Shown here: one piece after another, positions 15,478 to 25,038 of the stretch | How positions within the stretch are numbered: position 1 is the stretch's first letter | Layout of the letters: every line of letters starts with the position of its first letter | Virus record (IMG/VR): IMGVR_UViG_3300049617_000267 | Span: 1 to 58,864 of that record | Strand: one strand, 5' to 3' | Origin: a virus | DNA: 58,864 nt | Program-made: the position numbers and the translations under genes | Notes under the pieces: generated by a model | Databases searched by the model: none | The model's input: only the letters and a program-made list of their open reading frames with translations | What the model was told of the DNA's origin: nothing

Positions 15478-16491
15478 ATGGCAGTCCTCACCACCTCCGG
15501 CACTTACAACGGTTGGAGCCAATCGGCGGTTCAGCTCATCACCAGCGCCCTGCGCCTCTGCCAGGTCGTCGGCGAGGACGAGACCCCAACCGGCTTCCAG
15601 CTCGAATCCGGGCTCGACGCGATGAACGCGATGTTGCTGGGATGGAGCGCGAGCGGAATCCACGTTTGGGCCGAGACCGAGGCAATAATCTTCTGCCAAC
15701 CGAGCCAGTACCTTTATCAGCTCGGCGGGACGAGCACCGACGCGGTCGCGCCGTTCAACTCGACCGTCCTGACGACGCTGGCGGCGCCGGTCGCGATGGG
15801 GGGCAACGCGGCAACGCTCACCAGCACCGCGGGGGTCAACGCCGGCGACACCATCGGCTTCAACATCTCCGGCGCGCCCAACTACGTCACCACCGTTAGC
15901 GCCGTCGCGGGCGACGTGGTGACGATCACCGGCACGATGCCGGTCGCAGCGCCATCCGGCACCGTCGTCTTCGATTATCCGATCGCCATGCCGCGGCCGC
16001 TGCGAGTCTACGGGGGGCGGCGCTTCCTGCTTTCCTCCCAGCAGGACACGCCGATGATCGAGATGGCGCGGCTGGATTACCAGAACCAGCCGGCGAAGAC
16101 GTCCACCGGCATCATCACGCAGTATTTCTTCGACCCGCAGACCGCCGGGAAATCGGTGGGCGCCTATGCCTCCAACAACGCCACGGCCCTCGTCTATTTG
16201 TGGCCGAGTCCGCAAGACAACACCTATGCCTTTCGCTTCAGCGCCCAGCGCCCGATGCAGGACATCAGCAACCTCGCGAACCTGCCGGACCTGCCGCGGG
16301 AATGGAACGCGGCGATCAAATGGAATTTGGCGGTGGAGCTCGCCCCTGAATACGGCGTCCCCTCGCAGACCGACACCATGCAGGTCATCACGTCGCGCGC
16401 CGGCTATTGGTTCAACCTCGTTTCGTCCTGGGACAAGGAACCGCAATCAATCCTGTTCGGCGTGGCGACGCGCCCTGGCTACAGGCGATAA
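15478..16491 (+). CDS. P22 gp4-like tail accessory / packaged-DNA stabilisation protein (337 aa)
   Basis: The N-terminal helical region (LITSALRLCQVVGEDETPTG, then LDAMNAMLLGWSASGIHVW) is the hallmark of the gp4 family that binds the portal and closes the filled head. The central part carries a beta-rich insert (about residues 95-165). The C-terminal RPLRVYGGRRFLLSSQ and LPREWNAAIKWNLAVEL segments are also typical. It is followed directly by the gp10-like gene, as in P22-type tail modules. Confidence 0.75.
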   Translation: MAVLTTSGTYNGWSQSAVQLITSALRLCQVVGEDETPTGFQLESGLDAMNAMLLGWSASGIHVWAETEAIIFCQPSQYLYQLGGTSTDAVAPFNSTVLTTLAAPVAMGGNAATLTSTAGVNAGDTIGFNISGAPNYVTTVSAVAGDVVTITGTMPVAAPSGTVVFDYPIAMPRPLRVYGGRRFLLSSQQDTPMIEMARLDYQNQPAKTSTGIITQYFFDPQTAGKSVGAYASNNATALVYLWPSPQDNTYAFRFSAQRPMQDISNLANLPDLPREWNAAIKWNLAVELAPEYGVPSQTDTMQVITSRAGYWFNLVSSWDKEPQSILFGVATRPGYRR

Positions 16492-16494
16492 TGG

Positions 16495-17682
16495 ATGCCG
16501 CCCCTTCTGTTCGCAGCGCAGGCTTACACCGCGCGCTCCCCGCAGCTCATATCGCAACAGGCGATCAACTGCTTCGTTGAGACGACGCCGAAAGATGCGG
16601 TGACGGCCGTTCCGGTTTACGGCACGCCGGGGCTGAAGATCTTTTCGAGGGTCGGGAACGGGCCGATCAACGGCCTCCATGTGTTCGGCAACTATCTCTA
16701 TGCCCTTTCCGCTGGGGCGCTCTTCAAGATCGACCTGCAGGGGAACAGCACCCTTATCGGTCAGACGTCGCTCGGCAATATCGTTTCGATGGCCGACAAC
16801 GGATCGCAGATGGTCATGGTCGACGGCAGCGGCGGCTGGATCTACCAGCCGAACGGGCTGAACATCGTCACCACCGCGACAGCGGCCGCCGGCGCAACGG
16901 TTATCGACTGCAATATCACGGGAACGGTCACGAACGGCGACGCCCTGAGTATCGCGCTTGACTCTGGCGCGACCTTCGCCACGACGGCCGCCGCGACGTC
17001 AGACAGCTCGGCCGTCACGATCACGCTCGCCGCGGGCCTTCCGTCCCAGGTAACCGCCGGGGCGATCATCACCGACGCGGCAAACGTCCTCGCGCCGATC
17101 ACCGCGCCCGCGTTTCAAGCCGCGTCGACCGTGACCTTTTTCGACTCTTATTTCGTGTTTGACGCTGTTGGAACCAGGCAGTTCTTCATCTCTGGCGCCA
17201 ATGACGGAACCCAATACTCAGCCTTGGATTTTGCGACGGCGTCAGCGTCGACGAAGGATGTGGTCGCGGTTCGCGCATACCACGAACAGCTCCTTGTCTT
17301 CACAGGCGGCAGCGTCGAGGTCTGGTGGGATACCGGCCAGGTCGCTTTCCCGTTCCAGCGGTATGATGCTGCGTTCATCGAGCGCGGTTGCGCGGCCCCG
17401 CAGAGCGTTTGCAGCGAGGACAATACCGTCTTCTGGATGGGGGACGACGGCATCTTCTACCGCCTCGAAGGCTTCCTCCCCGTCCGTGTCAGCACCTTTG
17501 CTATGGAGACGGCATGGGACGGATACCCGAACAAGTACTTCGATTGTAACGCCTTCGTCCTGAACCAGCAGGGGCATAAATTCATCTGCGTCAACTTCCC
17601 TTCCGGGGAAGCGACGTGGTGCTACGATATTTCAACCGGCCTTTGGCACCAGCGCGAGAGCGTTGGATCGGCCTGGGTGTAA
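16495..17682 (+). CDS. P22 gp10-like packaged-DNA stabilisation protein, N-terminal part (395 aa)
   Basis: Starts at ATG 16495 three bases after the previous stop. The opening AQAYTARSPQLISQQAINCF, VPVYGTPGLKIFSRV and NGPINGLHVFGNYLYAL are signature segments of gp10-type tail hub proteins. A later AYHEQLLVFTGGSVEVWWDT and NTVFWMGDDGIFYRLEGF fit the beta-propeller part. It stops after GLWHQRESVGSAWV, where homologues normally continue. The missing C-terminal portion is encoded by the next gene, so the hub protein appears split in two. Confidence 0.75.
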   Translation: MPPLLFAAQAYTARSPQLISQQAINCFVETTPKDAVTAVPVYGTPGLKIFSRVGNGPINGLHVFGNYLYALSAGALFKIDLQGNSTLIGQTSLGNIVSMADNGSQMVMVDGSGGWIYQPNGLNIVTTATAAAGATVIDCNITGTVTNGDALSIALDSGATFATTAAATSDSSAVTITLAAGLPSQVTAGAIITDAANVLAPITAPAFQAASTVTFFDSYFVFDAVGTRQFFISGANDGTQYSALDFATASASTKDVVAVRAYHEQLLVFTGGSVEVWWDTGQVAFPFQRYDAAFIERGCAAPQSVCSEDNTVFWMGDDGIFYRLEGFLPVRVSTFAMETAWDGYPNKYFDCNAFVLNQQGHKFICVNFPSGEATWCYDISTGLWHQRESVGSAWV

Positions 17683-17685
17683 GCC

Positions 17686-18330
17686 GTGACGAACGCCGTC
17701 GTTGGACAGGCATTTGTCGAGGTTCTGGCGAAGGGGGCGCCCGCCGCACAGGTCGCTCAGGCTTTCGTCGAGGTTTTGATTTCCGCAGTTCCCAACGCGG
17801 ACGTGGCGCAGGCGTTCGCCGAAATTGTGCTGCCAACCACGTCGCCACCGACTCCAGCACCGATTATCCCGCCATCGCTAAATCGCTGGAGAGGAAACGT
17901 CGGGGTGAATTGGAACGGAGTCGCGATCGTCGGGGATGCCTTCTCCGGCGTCGTCGGTCAGTCCGATTTTGACACCTTCATGGAATACACGAATCCCATG
18001 GTCATGGTGGTGACGGCGCCACCGCTGCAGGATGACCGCAAGCGCATCTTCGTTCCGCGACTGGAAGTTCAAGTGCAGGCCGGGGACGGCCTGCCAGGAT
18101 CGCCCAGCGTCGGCGCGACGATGATGCTCGATTACTCGAAGGACGGGGGGATGACGTGGTCGACGCTCCAGAAGTGGCGAAGCATGGGGGCGGCCGGCCA
18201 GTTCGCGAAACGCCTTCGCTGGCTGAACCTGGGACACTCCAGGGAATGGGTTTTCCGCCTCACCTGTTCGGACCCGGTTCGCCGCGCGATCATCGGCGCC
18301 TGGGTTGATTTTTTCAAAGGCAACGGCTGA
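17686..18330 (+). CDS. gp10-like C-terminal part preceded by VAQAFVEVL repeats (214 aa)
   Basis: GTG 17686 follows the previous TAA by 3 bases. The first 45 residues contain three spaced copies of a nonapeptide of the form V-[GA]-Q-A-F-[VA]-E-[VI]-[LV]. From about residue 110 the sequence ([60 protein letters not shown]) matches the C-terminal domain expected at the end of gp10-type proteins. Either the two chains assemble together or a frameshift joins them. The repeats recur at 20644. Confidence 0.65.
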   Translation: MTNAVVGQAFVEVLAKGAPAAQVAQAFVEVLISAVPNADVAQAFAEIVLPTTSPPTPAPIIPPSLNRWRGNVGVNWNGVAIVGDAFSGVVGQSDFDTFMEYTNPMVMVVTAPPLQDDRKRIFVPRLEVQVQAGDGLPGSPSVGATMMLDYSKDGGMTWSTLQKWRSMGAAGQFAKRLRWLNLGHSREWVFRLTCSDPVRRAIIGAWVDFFKGNG

Positions 18331-19079
18331 TGGCCAACGCCGCGCCGAACAAGCTCCTCACGATTTTGGGCGACCAGCCGATCGGTATGGTGAAGGGCGA
18401 CGCGGTCTATCCGCAGATGACATTCGTGCAGTTTTTGCAGCGCATCGTCAGCCAACTTGGGCAGCCGGACGGATCCGGCGCTACCCTGCAGGAGCAGACG
18501 ACGACCGCGGCGGCAACGGCCAGCACAGCCGCCGCCCAGGCGCCCCCCATCGCCGTCCCCATCCTGCCGCCTTTCGGCGAGCTCGTCGGGCAGGCCGCCG
18601 ACGACGTCGCTGCGCTGATCGGCCACATCGGCGCGCCGCCGGCCGGCCACGATCCGACGGCAGGATGGAGCGGTTTTCCCCCGAACGGCTCCGGGGCGGC
18701 GTTGGCTTGGGCCCAGCTCCCCCTCGAGGCCCAGGAGCTGCCGATTTCCTTCGTGCTGCCATCCAACCCCGGCGCCGGACAGGTTTACAACGTCCCGATG
18801 GCGATGGCAGCGACGATCGCCGCGGGCCTGGCTGGCACCGTCGCCTATTTCAGCGCCGCCGCCGCCGGCAGCCCGGTCTTCACCGTGAACAAGATCAGCG
18901 GCGGCACGAGAACGGCGCTTGGCACGATCACGGTAACATCGGGGTCGCATACCGGCGTCACCCTGGCGGGCGCAGGAGGCTCGCTGGCAATCGGGGACGT
19001 GCTACAACTCGTCGCGCCATCGCCGCAGGACGGCACCCTGGCGGACATCGGCATCACCATTCTCGGGGCGAAGGTCTGA
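18330..19079 (+). CDS. Structural protein, probably tail-associated (249 aa)
   Basis: ATG 18330 overlaps the preceding TGA (TGATG). The N-terminus ([35 protein letters not shown]) is followed by an Ala/Pro-rich coiled or disordered stretch. A C-terminal beta domain ([36 protein letters not shown]) resembles a fibre tip or carbohydrate-binding fold. No specific family recognised. Confidence 0.5.
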   Translation: MANAAPNKLLTILGDQPIGMVKGDAVYPQMTFVQFLQRIVSQLGQPDGSGATLQEQTTTAAATASTAAAQAPPIAVPILPPFGELVGQAADDVAALIGHIGAPPAGHDPTAGWSGFPPNGSGAALAWAQLPLEAQELPISFVLPSNPGAGQVYNVPMAMAATIAAGLAGTVAYFSAAAAGSPVFTVNKISGGTRTALGTITVTSGSHTGVTLAGAGGSLAIGDVLQLVAPSPQDGTLADIGITILGAKV

Positions 19080-19080
19080 A

Positions 19081-19548
19081 ATGGCACGCGGGCGCGTCTA
19101 TACGGTCAGTTTCAACGCGGTGGCGATCACCGCCGTTCAGGATCTTTTCTCCCTGAAGGCGTCGTCGACGGTGCCCTTCGAGATCCACTCGATCACGCTG
19201 GGGCAGGTCAGCCTTACGTCGGTCGCAGGCCTGAAGCTGCACCTCCAGCGAGGCACCATCACCCAGGGTTCCGGTGGGTCGGTTCCCACTCCGCAGCCAT
19301 TGTTGCCGAACGACGCGGCTTCGGTGGTGACGGCGCACGCCAACGACACGTCCCAAGCGTCATTTTCTGGTGGCGGCGTTCTGATGATGGCGGATGCCTG
19401 GGAGATTTTGAACGGCTACCTCTACATGCCATTTCCTGATGACCGCCCAGTGATACCGGCAGGGGGCGGCATTGCGCTTTCCCTGGACACGGCCCCGTCG
19501 GCGTCCATGACTGCATCCGGCACCATGACGTTCGGCGAACTCTCATAG
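19081..19548 (+). CDS. Structural protein of a conserved phage type (155 aa)
   Basis: Begins one base after the previous stop. ARGRVYTVSFNAVAITAVQD, VPFEIHSITLGQVSLTS and DAWEILNGYLYMPFPDDRP are segments I associate with a common small beta-sandwich virion protein of unknown role in podovirus tail modules. No catalytic residues stand out. Confidence 0.55.
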   Translation: MARGRVYTVSFNAVAITAVQDLFSLKASSTVPFEIHSITLGQVSLTSVAGLKLHLQRGTITQGSGGSVPTPQPLLPNDAASVVTAHANDTSQASFSGGGVLMMADAWEILNGYLYMPFPDDRPVIPAGGGIALSLDTAPSASMTASGTMTFGELS

Positions 19549-19557
19549 GAGGACCGG

Positions 19558-20640
19558 ATGGCTCTTCTCACCAGCGAAGGTTTCGGATGGACAACGGTGT
19601 TTGCGGACCTGCAAACCTACGGGGCCTGGAGCGCTGACACCTCGCAGAGGGATGGGACCCCGACTGGGACGATCGGCACCGCCGGCCCATCCGGGGACAA
19701 TTACCTGACGCTCACGACCGGCACGGGGCTCAACGCGCTTGTCAGATACACCCCAATCCCGATCTCAACTTTCTTCTTCGGTTGCCGAGTCAATCCGCAC
19801 ACTCTCGCCAACCAGCCATTCATATTTTTCGACAGCGCGGGCGGCCGACAGCTGGGCTTCGTCATCACGCCGAGCGGCGCGATCCAAGCGATTCTTGGCC
19901 CGGGCAGCACCGGCTATTGGTATGATGGCGGCACCGTGCTCGGAACCAGCACGGCCGGGGCCGTGGCGGCGGGATCGTGGACCTACCTCGAGATCGGCGG
20001 CACGATCGCGACCGGAACCGGCGGGTCGCTTACTATTCGTTCGGCCGGCACCAGCGTCCTCTCCTTGACCGGCATCACCACTCAGCAAACGGCGAACGCC
20101 AACGTGCAGGGGTTCGGCCTCGCCGCAAGCACCTATGGTTCGCCGTCTTCCGCGGACAGCGTCTCACTGGCTCATGTCAGCGTTTGCGACAACACGACGG
20201 CCTTGAATAATACTTTCCTGGGCGACACCCGTGTTTATACGAAGATGATGACGGCGAACTCGACTGTTCAGTTTACCCCGAATGGGAACGTGAACAATTA
20301 CCAGAACGCCGCTCAGGTCCCGCCCAATCCAACCACCGATTACAATTCCGATTCGACGGTCGGAAACCAGGATACCTTCACCGGCGCAGCTCTTCCGGCT
20401 GGCTACAACTACGTCGCCGGTGTGGTCCTGAAGACGGTGTCAAAGGAAGACACGGCCGGAACGAGGGCGCTCAAATCGGTGGTGGTTTCCGGCGCGACGA
20501 CGGCCTATGGCACCTCGCGGGGCCTCGGGACGTCGGCGACACAGACAATGGACGTCTTCCAGGCCGATCCGAACACCAACGCGCTCTGGACCGTCGCGGC
20601 GGTCAACGCTTCGCAGACCGGATACAATGTCTCGGCGTAA
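19558..20640 (+). CDS. Tail protein with concanavalin-like (LamG-type) beta domain (360 aa)
   Basis: AGGAGG lies 4-5 bases before ATG 19558. The first 220 residues alternate short strands and loops (TPIPISTFFFGCRVNPHTLA, FIFFDSAGGRQLGFVITPSG, AGSWTYLEIGGTIATGTGG) in the manner of LamG/concanavalin lectin folds. The C-terminal 130 residues (NYQNAAQVPPNPTTDYNSD, ATQTMDVFQADPNTNALWTV) are typical of phage proteins that follow such domains. A surface or glycan-contact role is likely. Confidence 0.55.
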   Translation: MALLTSEGFGWTTVFADLQTYGAWSADTSQRDGTPTGTIGTAGPSGDNYLTLTTGTGLNALVRYTPIPISTFFFGCRVNPHTLANQPFIFFDSAGGRQLGFVITPSGAIQAILGPGSTGYWYDGGTVLGTSTAGAVAAGSWTYLEIGGTIATGTGGSLTIRSAGTSVLSLTGITTQQTANANVQGFGLAASTYGSPSSADSVSLAHVSVCDNTTALNNTFLGDTRVYTKMMTANSTVQFTPNGNVNNYQNAAQVPPNPTTDYNSDSTVGNQDTFTGAALPAGYNYVAGVVLKTVSKEDTAGTRALKSVVVSGATTAYGTSRGLGTSATQTMDVFQADPNTNALWTVAAVNASQTGYNVSA

Positions 20641-20643
20641 CCG

Positions 20644-20883
20644 GTGACCAACGCCCTCGTCGCCCAGGCCGTCGCCGAGGCGCTGGTCCAGGCCAATCCG
20701 CACGCACAGGTTGGCCAAGCCATCGCCGAGGTTCTGATGCGCGCCGCGGGGGCGCCCCCAGCGCCCTTTTCTCGGCGCCCACGAATGCTTTCGGAGGCCC
20801 ACGTTTTCCCGGTCGCCGTGCTGGCGCGCCGGCGCCTCGCAGGGGGCGCCCGCACCCGCGCCTTCGTGGTCGTGATGGCTTAG
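20644..20883 (+). CDS. Small protein starting with V[AG]QA-x-AE-x-L repeats (79 aa)
   Basis: GTG 20644 sits 4 bases after the previous stop. The first 30 residues (TNALVAQAVAEALVQANPH, AQVGQAIAEVLMRAAG) repeat the nonapeptide unit that opens the 17686 gene, also directly after a stop codon and with the same VTNA-V start. The remainder is basic. It may be a duplicated repeat module or an expressed linker peptide. Confidence 0.5.
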   Translation: MTNALVAQAVAEALVQANPHAQVGQAIAEVLMRAAGAPPAPFSRRPRMLSEAHVFPVAVLARRRLAGGARTRAFVVVMA

Positions 20884-20961
20884 GCTGACACGGCCGGTTC
20901 AGCTCGCTATGCTGGCACAGCAGCGGCCCAGCAGCGCCGCCCAGGGCCCCAGAGCGCTGCG

Positions 20962-21300
20962 ATGGCATCAAACATCCGCGAGATCATCGAAGGCCAGCTT
21001 CTCGGCAATTCGGCCGCGACGCTTTACACGTCGCCGACAGGCGTGTTCACGCAGATCCTGAAGCTGACGTGCTGCAACATCGACACCGCCTCGCACGCGG
21101 TCACGATCTACCTCGTCACGTCCGGCAGCTCGGTCGGAAACGCCTTCTACACCACCCGCGGTCAGGCCATTCAGCCGGGTCAGACCTGGAACAGCCCGAA
21201 CGAATACGGCCTCGTGTTGGCCCCGGGCGACTTCCTCGCCGCGCTGGCGGACACCGGCAACGTCGTCAACATCGCCGCGTCCGGCGTGCAGCTCACCTAA
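20962..21300 (+). CDS. Small structural protein (112 aa)
   Basis: A beta-rich protein (AATLYTSPTGVFTQILKLTC, HAVTIYLVTSGSSVGNAFYT, EYGLVLAPGDFLAALADTGN) of a type I recall as common minor virion proteins near tail fibres. It is separated by 78 noncoding bases from the previous gene. The stop (TAA) overlaps the next ATG. Confidence 0.55.
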   Translation: MASNIREIIEGQLLGNSAATLYTSPTGVFTQILKLTCCNIDTASHAVTIYLVTSGSSVGNAFYTTRGQAIQPGQTWNSPNEYGLVLAPGDFLAALADTGNVVNIAASGVQLT

Positions 21301-21809
21301 TGCCATTCGATCCCGCAGCGCCGGAGATCGCCTTCGCACGCGAGACGTGGGCTCGCGCGGTCAAGGAGATGTGGCCCCTTTGGCACGCCCACTGGCGCGA
21401 AGTGGGGCTCGACCACGACGTCGCGCCGCTCGCCATGGACATCGAGACCTATGAACGGATGGAGGCCGCGGGAAACCTGCATGTGGTGACGGCGCGCGGC
21501 CCGGGCGGCGCGATGGTCGGCTATGTGGTCGCCATCGTTCAACAGGGGCTTCATTACCGAACGACGGTTTTTGCGAACCTCGACCTCTACTACCTCACGC
21601 CCGCGGTGCGTCGCTGGCGGAACGGCGTTCGCCTCTTCCGCTTCGCCGAGGAGTCGCTGAAGGAGCGCGGCGCGAAGATCATGAACGCAGGCACGAAGGT
21701 TCACATTTCGCCGGTGACCGGCAAGCGTCTCGACATCTCGCCGATCCTGCGGCGCCTCGGCTGGCGCGAGATCGAGCGCGTGCACAGGAAGGTGATCGAG
21801 TGGCAATAA
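21300..21809 (+). CDS. GNAT-like acetyltransferase-fold protein (169 aa)
   Basis: ATG 21300 overlaps the preceding TAA. The order of elements fits a GNAT fold: N-terminal helices (ARETWARAVKEMWPLWHAHW), a strand (NLHVVTARGPGGAMVGYVVA), YYLTPAVRRW, and a helix (NGVRLFRFAEESLKERGAK). A C-terminal ILRRLGWREIERVHRKV strand completes it. The classical Q/RxxGxG/A loop is not obvious. Proteins of this kind are common in podovirus ejection regions; substrate unknown. Confidence 0.6.
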   Translation: MPFDPAAPEIAFARETWARAVKEMWPLWHAHWREVGLDHDVAPLAMDIETYERMEAAGNLHVVTARGPGGAMVGYVVAIVQQGLHYRTTVFANLDLYYLTPAVRRWRNGVRLFRFAEESLKERGAKIMNAGTKVHISPVTGKRLDISPILRRLGWREIERVHRKVIEWQ

Positions 21810-22537
21810 CCGTAGGGGTCGCGGCCGCCGGAAGCGCTATCGCCGGCGGCGTCATGAGCTCCAACGCCGCGTCCGCCGCCTCCAAGGCGCAGCAGGGCGC
21901 GCTGACAAACGCGCTCGACTTCCAGCGCGGCGTCTATGCAACGGCTCAGGGCGACCTGAACCCCTACATCTCAGGGGGCCAGAGCGCGCTTTCGGCGCTC
22001 CTTGGGGCCTATGGTCTGAACGGCAACCAGGGCGTTTCCAACGCCTTCAGCCAGTTCCAGCAGACGCCGGCCTACCAGTTTGCGCTCGGCCAGGGGAACC
22101 TTGCGCTCACCCGGCAGCTCGCCTCCATGGGGCTGAACGATTCCGGCGCCGCGCTGAAAGAAGGGGTCTCCTACAATCAAGGCTACGCCTCGCAAAACTA
22201 TGGGAATTTCTTGTCCGGCATCGGCGGAATCGCCAACACCGGCCTGTCGGCGGCCGGCACGCTTGGCGGCATCGGGACCGGCACCGGCTCCCAGGTCGGC
22301 CAGACTTCAAACAACCTCGGCGCCGCGGCCGCGAGCGGCATCATCGGATCCAACAACGCGCTGAACACGGGGATCGGGAACGCTCTCGGCGCGCTGCAGG
22401 CCCCGAACACGAACAGCTCGAGCTCGGCCTTGAGCGGTCTCACCTCCCTGCTTCAGGGCCTCGGGCAGACCTCCTACGGGCCGACGCAGTATTCGCAGCT
22501 TCAGGGATCGGTGCCTGCCGGGACCTACCTGCCATGA
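21800..22537 (+). CDS. gp7-like DNA ejection protein (245 aa)
   Basis: GTG 21800 lies inside the end of the previous gene. The N-terminus (GVAAAGSAIAGGVMSSNAAS) is hydrophobic. Then come DLNPYISGGQSALSALLGA, FQQTPAYQFALGQGNLALTR and MGLNDSGAALKEGVSYNQG, the typical run of P22 gp7-family internal proteins that leave the head with the DNA. The C-terminus is Gly/Ser/Asn-rich. It overlaps ATGA with the next ejection gene. Confidence 0.7.
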   Translation: MAITVGVAAAGSAIAGGVMSSNAASAASKAQQGALTNALDFQRGVYATAQGDLNPYISGGQSALSALLGAYGLNGNQGVSNAFSQFQQTPAYQFALGQGNLALTRQLASMGLNDSGAALKEGVSYNQGYASQNYGNFLSGIGGIANTGLSAAGTLGGIGTGTGSQVGQTSNNLGAAAASGIIGSNNALNTGIGNALGALQAPNTNSSSSALSGLTSLLQGLGQTSYGPTQYSQLQGSVPAGTYLP

Positions 22538-25035
22538 GCGACACTATCGCCCTGCAGGCCACCGGAATTAACCCGCTACCTTACGAGGCGCAGGCGAACC
22601 AGCTCGCGCTCCTGCAGCAGCAGCAATCGCAGGCGCAGCAGGCGGCCGCCCTCACCCACGAACAGGCGGTCGGCGCCGACATACAGAACCGGCTTGCCGC
22701 GCTGCGCGTTGGGGCGGTCGGCGGCGCGCTCGGACAGATGGGTTGGGGTGGCGGAGCTGGCGCCCCAGGCGCGCCAGGCGCCCCCAGCGCGATGCCGGCT
22801 GATGTCGGCCCCCCTCCTCTATCGGCGCTCGGCGGCCCGGCGCCCCCCGCTGCCGCGCCGTCCGAGCTTTCGCAGACGCTTCCGGCCGCGGGCCCTGCAT
22901 TGCCGCCGCCGGTCAGCCCTTACGGCGCGGTGCGCAGCCCGTTCGGCGTCGCGGTGCCGGGGTACGCGGCGGCAATGGCGATCACGTCGAGCGACCCGAC
23001 GAAAGCGTGGGAAGGTGTCGTCAGGACCCGGGCCTCTACGCTCGCGCAGATGGTGGGTGGCGCAACGGACCTTCCGTCCTGGAACGGCGCCGTCATGCAG
23101 GCGTACACCTCCGGCTGGCTCTCGCCGGATGACGTTCATCACCTCTACGGCCACCCAGAGCTCTACCAGACGGTCATGAACTCGCTGGCGGACCCCGACG
23201 CCCATATGTCGCTGCTTGGGACTCTCGCCGGCAAAGGTCTCGCGCCGTCGCCCGTGACCGGGCAGGCCGTTGGCTCGCCCGACGCGCAGGCCGGCTTGGC
23301 GGCCACCGCCGGCGCCGTGAAAACGGCAGAGGCGCCCGGAACGGCCGAGGCCGCTATCCTCACAAAGAAGGGGGTCGCTCCAATCAACATCGCCGAAAAG
23401 GATCTCGCGCCGCAGAAGGTGCCGGGCGGCATCGTCATCCCCGCGGTCCCGAAGAGCCTTCAGCTTCCAGGGGTTCAATATCCCGAATCCGCGGCGCCGG
23501 CGAACACCACAGTCGGCAACATGATGAACCCCAACCGCGTTATGTCGGCATCCGACTGGATGCACACGAGCGCGACGTTCGAGACGGGCAGCGAACCGAA
23601 GGCAGCCGCGACCAACCCGCAGTCGATGAGCGATCCGACTTGGCTCGAAGCGATGCACGGCTACATCGCGCACGCTCGCGCCACCGGGCAAACGCTTCCC
23701 GACGGGCTTCTCAATTTGAACGACAGCGGCCTGCTTCAGCTTCGCGCGAACCCGGATTGGGCGAACGCCGTCACCGGCTACTACGTGCGGTCCAACGCTC
23801 CCGTGCTCCAGCGCGCCGGGGTGCCGTTCGACGCCACGACCGCGAAGATGATGACGTTCATCGGGCCCGCAGGCACCGCGGCCGTGATGGGGGCCAAGCC
23901 GAACACGCCGCTGACGCAGCTCCTTTCGCCGGCCGCGATTCAGGAAAACCCGTGGCTGCGCGGCCTGACAAACTCGCAGTTCGCCGGGCGCATGTATTCC
24001 GTGTTCACTGCCGGCCAAGTCCCGGGCGTCACGGTCCCTGCCGATTGGCAGCCGCCCGGTCAGGCGCAAGCGGGCGCCGGGAACGGACAGGGAACGGCGC
24101 CGGGGACGCAACCCGCGCCGACCACCTCGGGCGCCGGCGCACCCGCGACCGGGCAGGGAACGGCGCCTCCGCCGCCGGCGCCTGGCGCCGCGTCGGGCGT
24201 TACCACTCCGTCGCAATGGAACCCGCAGCCGCTTCCCCCCGGCGTGCAGGTCGACAACGGCCAGACCTTCACCCCGACGGTGACGAAGGACGCGGCGGGA
24301 AACACCATCATCGGGGCCGGCATCAACCCGAACACCGAAGACCTGCAGAAGATGCGGGAGGAGGCGGCGGCCGAGTCGCAGAGTGCCAACCTGCAGAACC
24401 AGTCGATCGAGGACGCCGTCGCGTCCCTATCCCGCATCACGCCGGGCACTTGGTCGAGTGAAAAGGCCGGCTTCCAGGCGACCGTGAACTCGATGGTGAA
24501 CAACATCAATGCGGCGGCCGGACACCAGATCATCAACCCCGCCTTCGCGAACAACCTGGGCGATTACCAGAACGCCACCAAGGTCCTCTCGCAGATGTTG
24601 CGGCAGGCGGTGAAAGAGACGTCGCCGCGGGCGGCGGTCCAGGAATTTCCGCTGATCCAGAAGGGGTTGATCTCGACCGACACGAGCCCCACCGGCATCC
24701 GCATGATCGGCGCTCAGCTTCTCGGGATGAACGACTACACCATGGCGAGGAATCAATTCCTCGCCACCCACGCGGGACCGACGGCGCTTCTTCAGTCGAC
24801 CTTCGAGAAGCGCTATCCGGCCTACAGCTTCGTGCTGCACCGCATGGCAACGCAGGACGCCACCGCGCTCTACAACACGATCACCGGCGGCAAGCCCGGG
24901 ACGCCGCAATTTGCCAGCGGAATCCAGGAATGGAACCGGATGATGAACGGCGCCCGCCAAGCCCAAGCCGACGGCCTTTGGCCGCATGGCGTCGTCACCA
25001 TGGATAATTTCCCGTCCCTCAGCGGGAATCAGTGA
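22534..25035 (+). CDS. Internal virion / ejection protein (833 aa)
   Basis: Long Ala/Pro/Gly-rich protein with a Gln-rich N-terminal coiled coil (ANQLALLQQQQSQAQQAAAL). A globular middle domain at about residues 370-500 (LQLRANPDWANAVTGYYVRS, MMTFIGPAGTAAVMG) resembles the helical segment found beside transglycosylase domains in ejection proteins. A Pro/Gly linker (about 500-580) and a helical C-terminal domain follow. It sits between the gp7-like and the giant ejection gene, matching the three-protein ejection set of P22-like phages. No catalytic Glu was assigned. Confidence 0.6.
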   Translation: MSDTIALQATGINPLPYEAQANQLALLQQQQSQAQQAAALTHEQAVGADIQNRLAALRVGAVGGALGQMGWGGGAGAPGAPGAPSAMPADVGPPPLSALGGPAPPAAAPSELSQTLPAAGPALPPPVSPYGAVRSPFGVAVPGYAAAMAITSSDPTKAWEGVVRTRASTLAQMVGGATDLPSWNGAVMQAYTSGWLSPDDVHHLYGHPELYQTVMNSLADPDAHMSLLGTLAGKGLAPSPVTGQAVGSPDAQAGLAATAGAVKTAEAPGTAEAAILTKKGVAPINIAEKDLAPQKVPGGIVIPAVPKSLQLPGVQYPESAAPANTTVGNMMNPNRVMSASDWMHTSATFETGSEPKAAATNPQSMSDPTWLEAMHGYIAHARATGQTLPDGLLNLNDSGLLQLRANPDWANAVTGYYVRSNAPVLQRAGVPFDATTAKMMTFIGPAGTAAVMGAKPNTPLTQLLSPAAIQENPWLRGLTNSQFAGRMYSVFTAGQVPGVTVPADWQPPGQAQAGAGNGQGTAPGTQPAPTTSGAGAPATGQGTAPPPPAPGAASGVTTPSQWNPQPLPPGVQVDNGQTFTPTVTKDAAGNTIIGAGINPNTEDLQKMREEAAAESQSANLQNQSIEDAVASLSRITPGTWSSEKAGFQATVNSMVNNINAAAGHQIINPAFANNLGDYQNATKVLSQMLRQAVKETSPRAAVQEFPLIQKGLISTDTSPTGIRMIGAQLLGMNDYTMARNQFLATHAGPTALLQSTFEKRYPAYSFVLHRMATQDATALYNTITGGKPGTPQFASGIQEWNRMMNGARQAQADGLWPHGVVTMDNFPSLSGNQ

Positions 25036-25038
25036 TCC

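Noticed and set aside
14902-16446. A 514-codon minus-strand open frame over the gp4-like gene
   Set aside because: Arg/Asp/His-rich shadow typical of high-GC DNA; the plus-strand gp4 family features are clear.
22819-24216. A 465-codon minus-strand open frame over the ejection gene
   Set aside because: No motif, strongly Arg/Gly-biased, and inside a coupled plus-strand operon.
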